A stretch of DNA of 44,361 nt from Gammaproteobacteria bacterium (GCA_021773215.1 JAJFKM010000022.1:1-44361), one strand, 5' to 3'. Numbered from the stretch's first letter, positions 27,471-36,940 are shown. Notes: generated from the letters alone by a model not told the origin. Numbers and translations: made by a program.

Positions 27471-28862
27471 TCATTTATTTAATTTTTTCCTAAGGCGTTT
27501 AATGGCCGCCTTCACTTGTTTTGGTGCCGTACCACCGACATGGTTTCGGGCAGACACCGATCCTTCTAGTTCTAATACCATATAGACATCATCTTTGATG
27601 GCCTTACTGAATTGTTGAAGTTCAGGCAGCGTTAAACTAGGCAAGTCCTTATCATGCTGAATTGCAAATTGAACGGTTTTTCCTACGACTTCATGCGCAT
27701 CTCTGAAGGGCAGACCATTAACCACTAAATAATCGGCGAGATCCGTTGCTGTAGCAAAACCTTCTGCTGCAGCCCTATACATCGTTTCTTGGTTTACTTT
27801 AATTGTCGGTATCAAACCCGCATAGGCAATCAGAGACATCTTTACCGTATCAATCGCATCGAACAAACTTTCCTTGTCTTCCTGATTATCCCGATTATAG
27901 GCGAGCGGTTGGGCCTTCATCAGGGTCAGTAATGCCATTAAGTCACCATAAACTCGACCCGTCTTACCTCTGACTAACTCAGGAATATCGGGGTTTTTCT
28001 TTTGCGGCATAATAGACGAGCCCGTACACCAGGCATCACCTAGATCGATAAAGCCACTAGCCTGAGACATCCAGATTACCAGCTCTTCTGAAAATCGGGA
28101 TAAATGCATCATGATCAAACTCGCAGCCGCAGTAAGCTCTATTGCAAAATCACGGTCACTGACTGAATCCAGTGAGTTTTGTGTGATGCCATCAAAACCC
28201 AACTCTTTGGCAACCATATTTCGATCAATTGGGTAGCTCGTTCCAGCAAGAGCCGCAGAACCAAGCGGCAGCATATTAAGTCTTTTTCGACAATCATGCA
28301 GACGCGATCGATCTCGTAATAGCATTTCGGCCCATGCCAGTAAATGATGCCCAAAGGTGACCGGTTGCGCAGATTGCAGATGTGTAAAGCCGGGCATAAT
28401 GGTATCAATATGACCATCAGCTAACATTAATAATGCATCCAATACCGCATTAATTTGATCGCAAATCAGGTCAATCTCATCACGGCAATACAAGCGGATA
28501 TCAGTCGCAATCTGATCGTTTCTTGAGCGTCCAGTATGTAATTTTTTACCCACATCACCGATATGCGCAACCAAAGCCGTCTCAATATTCATATGAACGT
28601 CTTCAAGGGCGGTTACCCATTGAAACTGTTCTCTTTTTATATCTTTCTCAATCTTCTTCAAACCGCGGATAATCTGAGCACTTTCCTTTGCAGAGATAAC
28701 ACCAACTGTGCCCAGCATACGCACGTGAGCTATTGAACCCATGATGTCATAATGGGCCAATCGCTGGTCATAGGAGACAGATTCGGTGAATTGTTCAACA
28801 AATTTATCTGTTGGAGCCGTGAATCTCCCGCCCCAGGGTTTTTCTGTATTTTTTGAGCTCAT
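27471..28862 (-). CDS. argH: Argininosuccinate lyase
   Basis: 463 aa, last step of arginine synthesis (argininosuccinate to arginine plus fumarate). The start [31 protein letters not shown]-type region and the fumarase/aspartase signature [12 protein letters not shown] with its catalytic Ser are all present. The length is standard. It is divergent from the fimS-type kinase gene, as in Pseudomonas. Confidence 0.97.
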   Translation of the reverse strand: MSSKNTEKPWGGRFTAPTDKFVEQFTESVSYDQRLAHYDIMGSIAHVRMLGTVGVISAKESAQIIRGLKKIEKDIKREQFQWVTALEDVHMNIETALVAHIGDVGKKLHTGRSRNDQIATDIRLYCRDEIDLICDQINAVLDALLMLADGHIDTIMPGFTHLQSAQPVTFGHHLLAWAEMLLRDRSRLHDCRKRLNMLPLGSAALAGTSYPIDRNMVAKELGFDGITQNSLDSVSDRDFAIELTAAASLIMMHLSRFSEELVIWMSQASGFIDLGDAWCTGSSIMPQKKNPDIPELVRGKTGRVYGDLMALLTLMKAQPLAYNRDNQEDKESLFDAIDTVKMSLIAYAGLIPTIKVNQETMYRAAAEGFATATDLADYLVVNGLPFRDAHEVVGKTVQFAIQHDKDLPSLTLPELQQFSKAIKDDVYMVLELEGSVSARNHVGGTAPKQVKAAIKRLRKKLNK

Positions 28863-28945
28863 TTTCAGTGGTAGTGTGTTTATTTATTTACAATGGACAG
28901 TATAACTTATGGTTAACCTGCATATTACATGAGTAGACATTAAAA

Positions 28946-30013
28946 ATGCCAAATCTTAACGAGCAAGATAAGACCAGTTTTCTGCCAAATTTTTGCAGTG
29001 CAGACGTTCTATTTATCGTCGTTCTTAGCTCGGAATTGCTAGCAATCATCTTAACTCTGGCATTGCCGTTATACACGGAAGATATGATGTTTAATCTGGC
29101 AATGAATTCACTCTTCGTACAGTGGATTGCCTTAACCTGCGTTGGCATTCTTTGTATATCAAGACGATACATTGCTACGCTTTCAGAAAGACAGGCCGCT
29201 GCTGTTAGTTATGTATTAATACTATTGGTTTCATTCATTATCACAGAATTAGCCTGGTGGTCGTTATATGTGTACCCAGATAGGGGCAATCCTGACCAAA
29301 AATTACATTTTCTCTTTCTAATACGTTCATTAGGAATCTCGGCAATTGTAGGGGCAATTGTATTACGCTATTTATATGTTCAGAATCAATGGCGTAAGAA
29401 TATCGAGGCTGCTGCCCTGTCTCGTTTTCAAGCCTTACAGTCTCGGATACGTCCTCATTTCTTGTTCAATTGCATGAATACGATTGCCAGTTTGACGCGC
29501 AAGTCACCCGACCTGGCTGAACAATCCGTGGAAGATTTGGCTGATCTATTTCGTGCAAGTCTGCTCGAACCAACTGAGCTATATAAAATCGCTGATGAGT
29601 GGAAACTCTGCCGACATTATCTTCGTATAGAAGGCCACCGTTTAGGTGAGCGATTGCGCGTTGAATGGGATATTGATTCATTACCTGATAATGCTTTAGT
29701 CCCTCCATTGAGCTTACAACCCTTGCTCGAAAATTCGATTTACCATGGAATAGAACGGTTGTCTGACGGTGGGACAATAAAAATCTGTGGTAAATTTGAA
29801 GATGAAAAACTTACCATCGTTTTCTCAAACCCCATACCTGATGAAAGTGTTGAGGATACACATAAAGGAAACAAACATGCGCAGGCTAATGTTCGCCAAC
29901 GATTGATTACGATTTTTGGTGAACAAAGTGATTTAATTATTGAAAATAAACAACAGCAATACACTGTAAAACTCACCTTACCTTACAAACGTCATGAAAA
30001 TATTGATCGTTGA
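28946..30013 (+). CDS. algZ: LytS/AlgZ-type sensor histidine kinase
   Basis: 355 aa. Four or more membrane helices fill residues 20-145. The cytoplasmic His_kinase domain has the phospho-acceptor His171 (IRPHFLFNCMNTI), and the HATPase region carries the N box LLENSIYHG (Asn263). This PF06580 form is shared by FimS/AlgZ and LytS. The gene overlaps the LytTR regulator by 20 bp and sits divergent to argH, which matches the fimS-algR locus of Pseudomonas. There the pair controls twitching, pilus and alginate genes; the targets here are unknown. Confidence 0.88.
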   Translation: MPNLNEQDKTSFLPNFCSADVLFIVVLSSELLAIILTLALPLYTEDMMFNLAMNSLFVQWIALTCVGILCISRRYIATLSERQAAAVSYVLILLVSFIITELAWWSLYVYPDRGNPDQKLHFLFLIRSLGISAIVGAIVLRYLYVQNQWRKNIEAAALSRFQALQSRIRPHFLFNCMNTIASLTRKSPDLAEQSVEDLADLFRASLLEPTELYKIADEWKLCRHYLRIEGHRLGERLRVEWDIDSLPDNALVPPLSLQPLLENSIYHGIERLSDGGTIKICGKFEDEKLTIVFSNPIPDESVEDTHKGNKHAQANVRQRLITIFGEQSDLIIENKQQQYTVKLTLPYKRHENIDR

Positions 30014-30728
30014 TGATGAAGCTTTAGCACGAGAAAGACTTCACGATCTTGTGATCGAGCTATACCCGGATACTATTACCATTGAAGCAATAAATGGGCT
30101 TGATGCATTAGATAAGATTTCGGAGCATTCACCAGAAATAATTTTGTTAGATATCCGCATGCCGGGCATGGATGGGCTTGAACTTGCCAATCACCTGCTA
30201 CAGTTGGAATCACCTCCCGCGATAGTATTTACTACTGCCTATCAAGATCATACCTTGAGTGCATTTGATGCAAATGCTGTTGATTACTTACTAAAGCCGA
30301 TCAGAAAAGAGCGACTTAAAATTGCTATTGATCGAGCTGCCATTGTTAGCCAATCTAAACTAGCTTTATTGAACAGTCGCGGAGGAGAAACTTCTGCGCG
30401 TACACACCTCAGCGCTATGATTCAAGGCAACATTCGATTGATTGCTGTCGAAAATATTTATTGCCTTAAGGCAGAACAAAAATATGTCACTGCTATCTGG
30501 CCAGGTGGAGAAATACTTATTGATGAACCACTGGTTACACTGGAAGCAGAGTTCTCAGATCATTTTATCCGAATCCATAGAAATGCATTGGTTGCGATTA
30601 ATCATATAGAAGCACTTAGGAAAACAAGTGAAGGTCAGCACGTCATTAAACTAACAGACATGCCAAATGAACTATCAGTAAGTCGTCGTCACTTTAGTGA
30701 CGTTAAGAAAATAATCAAACAGCATTGA
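29994..30728 (+). CDS. algR: LytTR-family response regulator AlgR
   Basis: 244 aa. N-terminal receiver (VDDEALARERL, phospho-acceptor Asp53 in LLDIRMPGMDG, Lys in LLKPIRKERL) and C-terminal LytTR DNA-binding domain at about 140-244 (VENIYCLKAEQKYVTA, HFIRIHRNALVAI, LSVSRRHFSDVK). It overlaps its kinase gene by 20 bp and converges with gshA with a 14-bp 3' overlap. Confidence 0.92.
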   Translation: MKILIVDDEALARERLHDLVIELYPDTITIEAINGLDALDKISEHSPEIILLDIRMPGMDGLELANHLLQLESPPAIVFTTAYQDHTLSAFDANAVDYLLKPIRKERLKIAIDRAAIVSQSKLALLNSRGGETSARTHLSAMIQGNIRLIAVENIYCLKAEQKYVTAIWPGGEILIDEPLVTLEAEFSDHFIRIHRNALVAINHIEALRKTSEGQHVIKLTDMPNELSVSRRHFSDVKKIIKQH

Positions 30729-32010
30729 CGACTTCGCGCGCTGCTGCCAACAAGGCTAAACGTGCTATGACACCATAGGTATAAAAACGGTTTTGGTGAC
30801 AATCTGGTTCCTTGCTTGGATCCGGAAGAATGCAACAATCTTCAAATGCCAATGGCTCAAAACGCATGCCAGGCGCGTTCAGGTTTTGACTTGTTGAGCG
30901 TTTTGCATGAACACGATAAAATCCACCCACAACTTGATGCCCCAGCATATAGACTACTGGCTCAGCAACAGTTTCTTCTTCACCCCAGGTTTCATTCGTA
31001 TACACTCCTTCCTGAATTATAACCTGACTGACTTTTTGTCCTTCTTTGGTCGTTGCCATTTTCGTGCGTTCTTTACGGTTCAATGCGGCTATTTCATCTG
31101 TATTTCGTATTGTCATCACGCCCATGCCGTAAGTACCTGCGTCGGCTTTGACCATAACAAATGGCTCACAATCTAATTCGTGTTCATCATACTTAGCTTG
31201 AATAGCCTTCAATAAAGCATCTACATTTTTTGACAGGCAATCAACGCCTTCACGCTTCATGAAATCAACTTCTCCACAGTTACGAAACATAGGGTCGATT
31301 AACCACGGATCAATATCGATTAATTCAGAAAACTCCTGAGTGACTTGCTGGTAAAACTTAAAGTGGTCTGATTTTAAACGAGACGACCACCCCAAGCTTG
31401 TTGGCGGCGTAATAATTTGTTCTACACCTTCCAATATTTCCGGTTTTCCTGTCGCCAGATCATTATTTAATAAAATAAGATCCGGATTAAAATCATCAAC
31501 TAGTATGCGATCTTGATCGCGCTTAATGGGCTCCAGCAAAACTGAGTGTGATGACTCGAGTTCAACTCGCAACGGTTCATTCAAATCAGGCATTAGACTA
31601 CCAATACGAACTTCAAAACCTGCCTTCTCTATCATTGATTGCAGACTTGCAATATTCTCCATGTAAAATAAATTACGCGTATGATTTTCCGGGATGATTA
31701 ATATTCTGTCGATTGGTTTGTCGATCGCCTCAACCGCCATCTGGACGGCATGGATGCATAGGGCTTCAAATGAAGGATTTAGATTATTAAACCCTGCTGG
31801 AAACAAATTTGTATCTACCGGTGCAATCTTATAACCCGCATTGCGTAAGTCGACAGAGGCATAAAATGGCGCCTGTGATTCACGCCAGGCATTCCTGAAC
31901 CAAGCTTCAATACGAGTTTGATTATCGAGCATCTTCCGTTCCAATTTCTGAAAAGGCCCCGTTAATGCGGTTGTTAGATGTGGAACCGACACAGTATCAT
32001 TTATAGTCAT
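30715..32010 (-). CDS. gshA: Glutamate-cysteine ligase (Acidithiobacillus-type GshA)
   Basis: 431 aa, first step of glutathione synthesis. It is not the E. coli fold but the shorter proteobacterial type typified by Acidithiobacillus (PFYASVDLRNAGYKIAPVDT, VDFMKREGVDCLSKN, VMVKADAGTYGMGVMTIR, QEGVYTNETWGEEETVAEPV, GGFYRVHAKRSTSQNLNAPG). The ATP-grasp-like GTYGMGV loop is visible. The ATG at 32010 lies 48 bp downstream of a MITE-like insertion, which therefore occupies its promoter zone. Confidence 0.9.
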   Translation of the reverse strand: MTINDTVSVPHLTTALTGPFQKLERKMLDNQTRIEAWFRNAWRESQAPFYASVDLRNAGYKIAPVDTNLFPAGFNNLNPSFEALCIHAVQMAVEAIDKPIDRILIIPENHTRNLFYMENIASLQSMIEKAGFEVRIGSLMPDLNEPLRVELESSHSVLLEPIKRDQDRILVDDFNPDLILLNNDLATGKPEILEGVEQIITPPTSLGWSSRLKSDHFKFYQQVTQEFSELIDIDPWLIDPMFRNCGEVDFMKREGVDCLSKNVDALLKAIQAKYDEHELDCEPFVMVKADAGTYGMGVMTIRNTDEIAALNRKERTKMATTKEGQKVSQVIIQEGVYTNETWGEEETVAEPVVYMLGHQVVGGFYRVHAKRSTSQNLNAPGMRFEPLAFEDCCILPDPSKEPDCHQNRFYTYGVIARLALLAAAREVVNAV

Positions 32011-32058
32011 GATAGGTTTTAGAATTCTTAATTTATTATACAGCCTGATTAATTATAT

Positions 32059-32268
32059 GAGACCTTTGCACGAAACAGATTATTTAAAAACAAACAAAGA
32101 CTTTGTCATTCCCGCATGCTTCTAGCGGGAATCCAGCGATTTTTTAGCACTCGAAGTCACTGGGCAAGGATTGTTCCAGACAATCCTGTTGCATTTCCAC
32201 CTTCCTTGGCGGTCATCCCGGCTCAAAAGCATACCGGGATGACGAGATTTGTTTCGTGCAATGCTCTC
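32059..32268. mobile_element. 210-bp MITE-like element with 5-bp target duplication
   Basis: The ends are imperfect 19-bp inverted repeats beginning GAGACC at 32059 and ending GCTCTC at 32268 (2 mismatches), with 12 bp perfect (TTGCACGAAACA at 32066-32077; its complement at 32250-32261). Flanking TATAT occurs at 32054-32058 and 32269-32273, a likely target duplication. The interior has two strong hairpins: ATTCCCGC/GCGGGAAT near 32107-32132 (like the widespread ATTCCC-N8-GGGAAT repeats) and TCATCCCGG/CCGGGATGA near 32213-32242. No transposase is encoded. Confidence 0.8.
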
Positions 32269-32290
32269 TATATATGGGTATCGGGTACAT

Positions 32291-33022
32291 TTAATTCAAG
32301 TCTCCCCATAGCTGCTGGGCATTACTCACGGCACTGACCACGGCTGTCTCAGTTCTCAATATTCTCGGCCCCAGGCTAGTTGGCTCACAGCCTTTTTCTT
32401 GTGCTTGTACGACTTCAGCATCACTAAAACCGCCTTCTGGACCAATCATTAATGTTAACTCATTATCAGAAAGGTTAATGTTTGACATAGATTGTTGGCT
32501 CTCAGGATGTAATATTATGCGAGTCTTTGATGTGTCTAGGGTCAGCCAATCGACAAATGACACTGGTTTTTGAATTTGCGTTAAATAACTTCTGCCACAT
32601 TGCTCAGTTGCGCTGATTATTATGTTTTGCCAATGCGCCAATTTATTATGCACACGATCATCCTGTATTTTCACATTACTAAACTCAGAGATAACAGGGA
32701 TTATATTCTTTACGCCAAGTTCAACCGCCTTTTGAATAGAAAAATCCATATGCTGTCCTCTTGCTACTGCGAGACACAGGTTGATGGTAAGTGGTGATTC
32801 ATTGATTATCTGTATAGATTCGCCAATTTCAATCTGCGCACTTTTTTTACCGATTTCAAAAATTTTTGACTGATAATCAGCACCAGAATCATTAAATAAT
32901 TTTATTGAATCGCCAATACGCATTCTGAGCACATTGGAAATATGATGCGCTTTTTCGCGCGGTAAATTAATAGTTTCACCGGTCTTTAATGGCATATTAA
33001 TAAAAAGGCGTGGGACTCGCAT
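32291..33022 (-). CDS. rsmE: 16S rRNA m3U1498 methyltransferase RsmE
   Basis: 243-aa SPOUT-class methyltransferase. The N-terminal PUA-like region (RLFINMPLKTGETINLPREK) is followed by the substrate region SATEQCGRS and the knot motifs LMIGPEGGFSDAEV and LGPRILRTETAVV that bind SAM. The length is standard. It is oriented towards gshA, with the MITE-like element between the two. Confidence 0.96.
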   Translation of the reverse strand: MRVPRLFINMPLKTGETINLPREKAHHISNVLRMRIGDSIKLFNDSGADYQSKIFEIGKKSAQIEIGESIQIINESPLTINLCLAVARGQHMDFSIQKAVELGVKNIIPVISEFSNVKIQDDRVHNKLAHWQNIIISATEQCGRSYLTQIQKPVSFVDWLTLDTSKTRIILHPESQQSMSNINLSDNELTLMIGPEGGFSDAEVVQAQEKGCEPTSLGPRILRTETAVVSAVSNAQQLWGDLN

Positions 33023-33074
33023 CGTTTACTTTAAATATCGTTCCGTATAGTTATTAGTATCTTATTAAATAGGC

Positions 33075-33112
33075 AAAGAAAATTAAAAACGCTCCGGTGT
33101 TTAATTTTCTTT
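33075..33112. promoter_or_regulatory. 12-bp inverted repeat between rsmE and hspQ
   Basis: AAAGAAAATTAA (33075-33086) and its exact complement (33101-33112) flank a 14-nt loop containing GCTCCGG. It lies in the 136-bp gap between divergent genes, 47 bp before the hspQ ATG. A terminator is not expected here, so an operator or 5'-leader hairpin is more likely. Confidence 0.4.
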
Positions 33113-33158
33113 CTGTTATGATAATACTTATCAATCAACTCAGCTTACAAATTCTTTT

Positions 33159-33470
33159 ATGCAACACGCTAAATATTCACTCGGACAGATCATACATCAT
33201 CGAAAATTCGATTATCGGGGTGTAATATTTGATATAGATGCTACTTTCCGTGGAACAGAGTCATGGTACGGTGCTGTCGCAAAATCAAAACCTCCAAAAG
33301 ATGAGCCCTGGTACCATGTTTTAGTAGATGATTCACAACAAAGCACCTATGTTGCAGAAAGAAATATCGAGACTACTGACTCAGTATTGCCGATAAACCA
33401 CCCTCTAATTAATCATTATTTTAAAAATTTTAGAGATGGTCATTATTTTCATAATAATACCAACAACTAA
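33159..33470 (+). CDS. hspQ: Heat shock protein HspQ
   Basis: 103 aa, hemimethylated-DNA-binding/YccV fold: KYSLGQIIHHRKFDYRGVIF, then WYGAVAKSKPPKDEPWYHVL and STYVAERNIE. In E. coli HspQ is a specificity-enhancing factor of Lon protease and a heat-shock gene. No clear sigma-32 promoter was seen upstream, only an inverted repeat. It is followed 8 bp later by a TerB-like gene, probably cotranscribed. Confidence 0.93.
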   Translation: MQHAKYSLGQIIHHRKFDYRGVIFDIDATFRGTESWYGAVAKSKPPKDEPWYHVLVDDSQQSTYVAERNIETTDSVLPINHPLINHYFKNFRDGHYFHNNTNN

Positions 33471-33478
33471 TTCAAATC

Positions 33479-33928
33479 ATGATCAAAAATATAAAAACTT
33501 ATTTTGAGTCATTACTTAATAATGACTCAAAAGACGAGTCATCACATGACAAAACCATTGAGTTGGCAACGGCTGTCTTAATGATAGAAATTAGTCTTGC
33601 CGATGAGCATATTCAGGACGAAGAAAGAAACGTTATAAGAACTGTATTAACGGATCACTTCAAACTGAATAACGAAGAGATTAATGAATTAATTGATTTG
33701 GCTGAAAATGAGGTTAATCATGCCGTGTCTCTTTATGAGTTTACCCGGCTCTTGAACGACGCAATGACTATGTCAGACAAGATTAATATAATTGAGAGTT
33801 TATGGCATGTTGCTTATGCGGATGCGGTACTTGATAAATATGAAGAGTACTACATTAGAAAAATAGCGGACTTACTTTACATTTCACATTCAGATTATAT
33901 TCAGACCAAATTAAAAGCGGCTAAATAA
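33479..33928 (+). CDS. TerB-like (tellurite-resistance B fold) protein
   Basis: 149 aa, all-helical, acidic. ELATAVLMIEISLADEHIQDEERNVI and the second half AYADAVLDKYEEYYIRKIADLL match the paired acidic-helix metal-binding motifs of the TerB/YebE family (PF05099). Despite the family name, a tellurite role is not implied. It follows hspQ by 8 bp and converges with the rsd gene (17 bp). Confidence 0.85.
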   Translation: MIKNIKTYFESLLNNDSKDESSHDKTIELATAVLMIEISLADEHIQDEERNVIRTVLTDHFKLNNEEINELIDLAENEVNHAVSLYEFTRLLNDAMTMSDKINIIESLWHVAYADAVLDKYEEYYIRKIADLLYISHSDYIQTKLKAAK

Positions 33929-33945
33929 GACGACGAGGCTAACAT

Positions 33946-34416
33946 TCAGGATTTAGATTCAAGCAATAATTGTATTAATTGATCTTCAAGTTCAATCCGG
34001 GTTGCTAGTTCCTCACCCAACATTGAAAGATCCTCCTGAAAATGATTAAGCTTATGTTCATTATTTTCCGGGTTGTATTTTTCATCAAAGGCCAAAACAA
34101 TCTGAGTTGTCTGTTCTATTCGCGGGTATATTTGAACTGCCAATTCAGAAACTGATTTTCTACGTTCTTTACCCTCAGCAATCCTTTCGTATAAACCAAA
34201 ATGTCCAGCCGCAATATAATCCACTAAAACCTGGTTAAACTCTTCGAGGTCAGCAACCGATTTAACTGATGAAGCTTCTGCACCTTCTGATGAAACCTGC
34301 AGCATTAATGATAAGAGCTGGTTTCGTTCTTTCAGCATGTGTTGAACTAATTCATTGCTCTCACTACGCCTCTCCTGAGTTTCTTCCGCTTGTTCTTTCA
34401 TAATGATACCGTCCAT
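33946..34416 (-). CDS. rsd: Rsd/AlgQ anti-sigma-70 regulator
   Basis: 156-aa helical protein. VDYIAAGHFGLYERI, YPRIEQTTQIVLAFDEKY and LSMLGEELATRIELEDQLIQ align by eye with E. coli Rsd (VDYLSAGHFSIYERI; LEARFVLEDKLI) and with AlgQ. Rsd binds RpoD region 4 and frees core polymerase for other sigma factors. The first ATG is at 34416; an internal ATG at residue 6 (34401) is an alternative. The name follows recalled family consensus, not a search. Confidence 0.82.
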   Translation of the reverse strand: MDGIIMKEQAEETQERRSESNELVQHMLKERNQLLSLMLQVSSEGAEASSVKSVADLEEFNQVLVDYIAAGHFGLYERIAEGKERRKSVSELAVQIYPRIEQTTQIVLAFDEKYNPENNEHKLNHFQEDLSMLGEELATRIELEDQLIQLLLESKS

Positions 34417-34855
34417 TAATTTATGGGGAAATCCTGTTCCCAGTCTTATTATATAATCTCAGTCAGGTCCTTATCGCCTGCCTGGGTATTTCTTTAAAAC
34501 CCTAAATCCTTAGGTTTACTGCATATTTATTATTTTCTGCTTTAACTAGAATAAGCAAAGCAACTATTATTCCATATCTACTATAATGCCATGACAAACA
34601 TACTCGTCAACCACCACAGGCTTATGACATCGTCAAAATATTCGATTTAAATAAATATAATTCAGATTATCAGGTGTCTGATTTCAAGCTCAAATACCAA
34701 AAATACTATTCTGCCGCTCTAATAAGGCGAATTGCTGATGGATCCACTATATTCTTTAAATTCCGTATCGGATAAACTGGGCGCGGAAATTGACTGCTAG
34801 TCTTTATAAAGCTTATTCCGGTAATACCTGAAACATAATTATAATAATCAATACG
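34417..34855. other. 439-bp AT-rich intergenic region, divergent promoters
   Basis: It lies between the divergent rsd and kinase genes and probably holds both promoters. It contains a 63-codon stop-free stretch (34587-34775, plus strand; includes YDIVKIFDLNKYNSDYQ) with no ATG start, perhaps a gene remnant. No repeats, tRNA or terminator were found. Confidence 0.5.
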
Positions 34856-36322
34856 ATGGAAATACCTGGTTATAAAATAGATAGAGAGATCGGAAAGGGG
34901 GGCATGGCGACAGTCTACCTAGCCACTCAGGAATCTCTTGATCGCTCTGTTGTCCTAAAAATACTAGATAAAGTAAACAGCACTGCTGTAGCGGACATGA
35001 CCCAGCGATTTATAGATGAAGGTCGAATCGTAGCCTCGATGCATCATCCCAACATCGTAACCATATTTGATATCGGTATGGCTGGAGATGAGCTCTATAT
35101 TTCCATGGAATATGTTCAAGGTGGTGATTTAAAGCAGCGCATGGAATCACATGTGTCTCCCAAAGTAGCATTAGATATTGTCGAAAAAATTGGCTCCGCT
35201 CTAGGTAGCGCACACGCACATAATGTAATCCATCGTGACGTCAAACCCGCCAACATTTTATTTCGCAATGATGGCACACCATTATTGACCGATTTTGGTA
35301 TAGCTAAACAAACCGATCAAGATGTAGACCTTACCTCTACTGGAATCTTTCTTGGTAGCCCAAATTACGTCAGTCCTGAACAAGCAGATGCAAAAAGAGT
35401 TGATGGAAGAACTGACATCTACAGTCTTGGATGTATATTTTATGAGATGCTAACGGGCTACAAACCCTATCATTCTGATTCTGTGATAGATATTGTCATA
35501 CAACACAAGACTTCCCCTGTGCCGACGTTACCTGAAAAATTCGAGATCTATCAATCGTTGCTTGATCGGATGATGGCAAAAAATCTTGATGACCGTTTTG
35601 CTAATGCAGAAGTTATGGTCGAGAGTGTGAAAAAACTACAGGCTTTAGATAACACCGATCAATTAACACCCGATTTTGATATCACAGGCCATTCACCTAA
35701 TGTTGGCAATAAGAATCAATCGATTAATAAACCGAAGCTAACATTAAACGTCTTATTACTCTTGTCAGCGACCTTCTTTTTTAGTCTTCAGTACGTTGAG
35801 ATAAAACTTAAAAGCTCAGAGACGCGAATTGATAGAGCATCAACGAATAGTGTTTTACCGACTACTGTGGCTACAACTACCAGCAATCTTGCTGAACAAA
35901 CATTAGAAACCATACAGTCTTCATCTGCTCCTGAAGAAACACAAGTAAGCGAGCCTACGGTTAATGTAGCAACACCTCCTGTTTCAGAAGAAGTAACCAG
36001 TGCATTGGCCTGGTTAGGTAAAAAAAGTCTGGATGAATATAATTTAACCTATCCGGAAAAAGACAATGCCTATTATTACTTTTCCAGATTATTGGAATTA
36101 CAGCCGGATAACCGTACAGCGTATGAAGGAATATTATCGATTGCTGAACGTTACGCGATTCTAGCTGAACGTTCTTTAGCTAATAATGAGGGAGACAAAA
36201 CGCAAACCTATATCGACATAGGTCTGCAGATAAATCCTAACAATGAAGCTTTGTTGTCCTTAAAATCTATTGTATCGACACAAAAAACAGGCTTTTGGCA
36301 AACAGTTAAATCAATGTTTTGA
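34856..36322 (+). CDS. Membrane-anchored Ser/Thr protein kinase with TPR-like exterior region
   Basis: 488 aa. Hanks-type kinase domain at 1-262 with Gly-loop GKGGMATVY, Lys35, HRDVKPAN (126-133), intact DFG at 146-148 and SPE at 173-175. A low-complexity linker is followed by one membrane helix at about 296-314, then a Ser/Thr/Pro-rich stretch and a C-terminal helical, TPR-like region (about 385-475: YYYFSRLLELQPDNRTAYEG). This is the PknB-like layout with a helical rather than PASTA exterior domain. The ligand and substrates are unknown. Confidence 0.92.
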   Translation: MEIPGYKIDREIGKGGMATVYLATQESLDRSVVLKILDKVNSTAVADMTQRFIDEGRIVASMHHPNIVTIFDIGMAGDELYISMEYVQGGDLKQRMESHVSPKVALDIVEKIGSALGSAHAHNVIHRDVKPANILFRNDGTPLLTDFGIAKQTDQDVDLTSTGIFLGSPNYVSPEQADAKRVDGRTDIYSLGCIFYEMLTGYKPYHSDSVIDIVIQHKTSPVPTLPEKFEIYQSLLDRMMAKNLDDRFANAEVMVESVKKLQALDNTDQLTPDFDITGHSPNVGNKNQSINKPKLTLNVLLLLSATFFFSLQYVEIKLKSSETRIDRASTNSVLPTTVATTTSNLAEQTLETIQSSSAPEETQVSEPTVNVATPPVSEEVTSALAWLGKKSLDEYNLTYPEKDNAYYYFSRLLELQPDNRTAYEGILSIAERYAILAERSLANNEGDKTQTYIDIGLQINPNNEALLSLKSIVSTQKTGFWQTVKSMF

Positions 36323-36357
36323 TATTGCGAAAACTTTATAGACTTTAAATACTTGGT

Positions 36358-36897
36358 TTATTGTTCAAGTGCTTTTTTTGCATTCTCAGTCTGCGCATTT
36401 TCCCATTCAGTAATTAATTTCCGCAAATTTTCGACAGTATCTTCGGTGCTAGCATCCTGCTCTTGATCATCAAAAACATCTTCATCAGCAAGAAGTTCAT
36501 CGTCTGCTGGGACCAGTTGCGGCGGATCTTCGGAGTCTTCTAACTCTGCTTTTTTCGGTTTATCTTTGACAAACTTTTGCTTCAACTCTAACGACTTGGC
36601 GAGCTTATCTTTGGCTTTTTGTTGATCCTCTTCTACCAAAACAAAAGCCTTTTGTCTTAATTGCTGACGTACGTCCTCATCAACTTCAATACCGGTGTCA
36701 TCAATTAGGCGTCCTCTATCAAAGACAAAGACTCGCGGCCCTGATGTAGCGCTTCTATACCACATCGGCGGCTTCCCGGATAATTGAGTAGACCCAGAGT
36801 CGGTTTCTGTCCACTGATACATCCGCGCAGAGGTATTCTGGCTGAATACGAGCAACAACACTAAAGAGAATCTTATTATGGCCATAATATTTTTCAT
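36358..36897 (-). CDS. Secreted DUF4124-like protein with acidic coiled tail
   Basis: 179 aa. Signal peptide (about 1-24, cleaved near NTSA-RMY), then MYQWTETDSGSTQLSGKPPMWY, which resembles the DUF4124 N-terminal motif (usually YkwtDexGvth.). The remainder is charged and helical (residues 80-179; very acidic near 120-150). The function is unknown. It lies 43 bp downstream of the ABC ATPase on the same strand. Confidence 0.75.
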   Translation of the reverse strand: MKNIMAIIRFSLVLLLVFSQNTSARMYQWTETDSGSTQLSGKPPMWYRSATSGPRVFVFDRGRLIDDTGIEVDEDVRQQLRQKAFVLVEEDQQKAKDKLAKSLELKQKFVKDKPKKAELEDSEDPPQLVPADDELLADEDVFDDQEQDASTEDTVENLRKLITEWENAQTENAKKALEQ

Positions 36898-36940
36898 AAT
36901 CTAAGTATATTCTAAAAATATTTGTTTGCTATGCTAGCTT

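Noticed and set aside
32059-32268. Complete insertion sequence
   Set aside because: Only 210 bp with no transposase frame on either strand; better described as a non-autonomous element.
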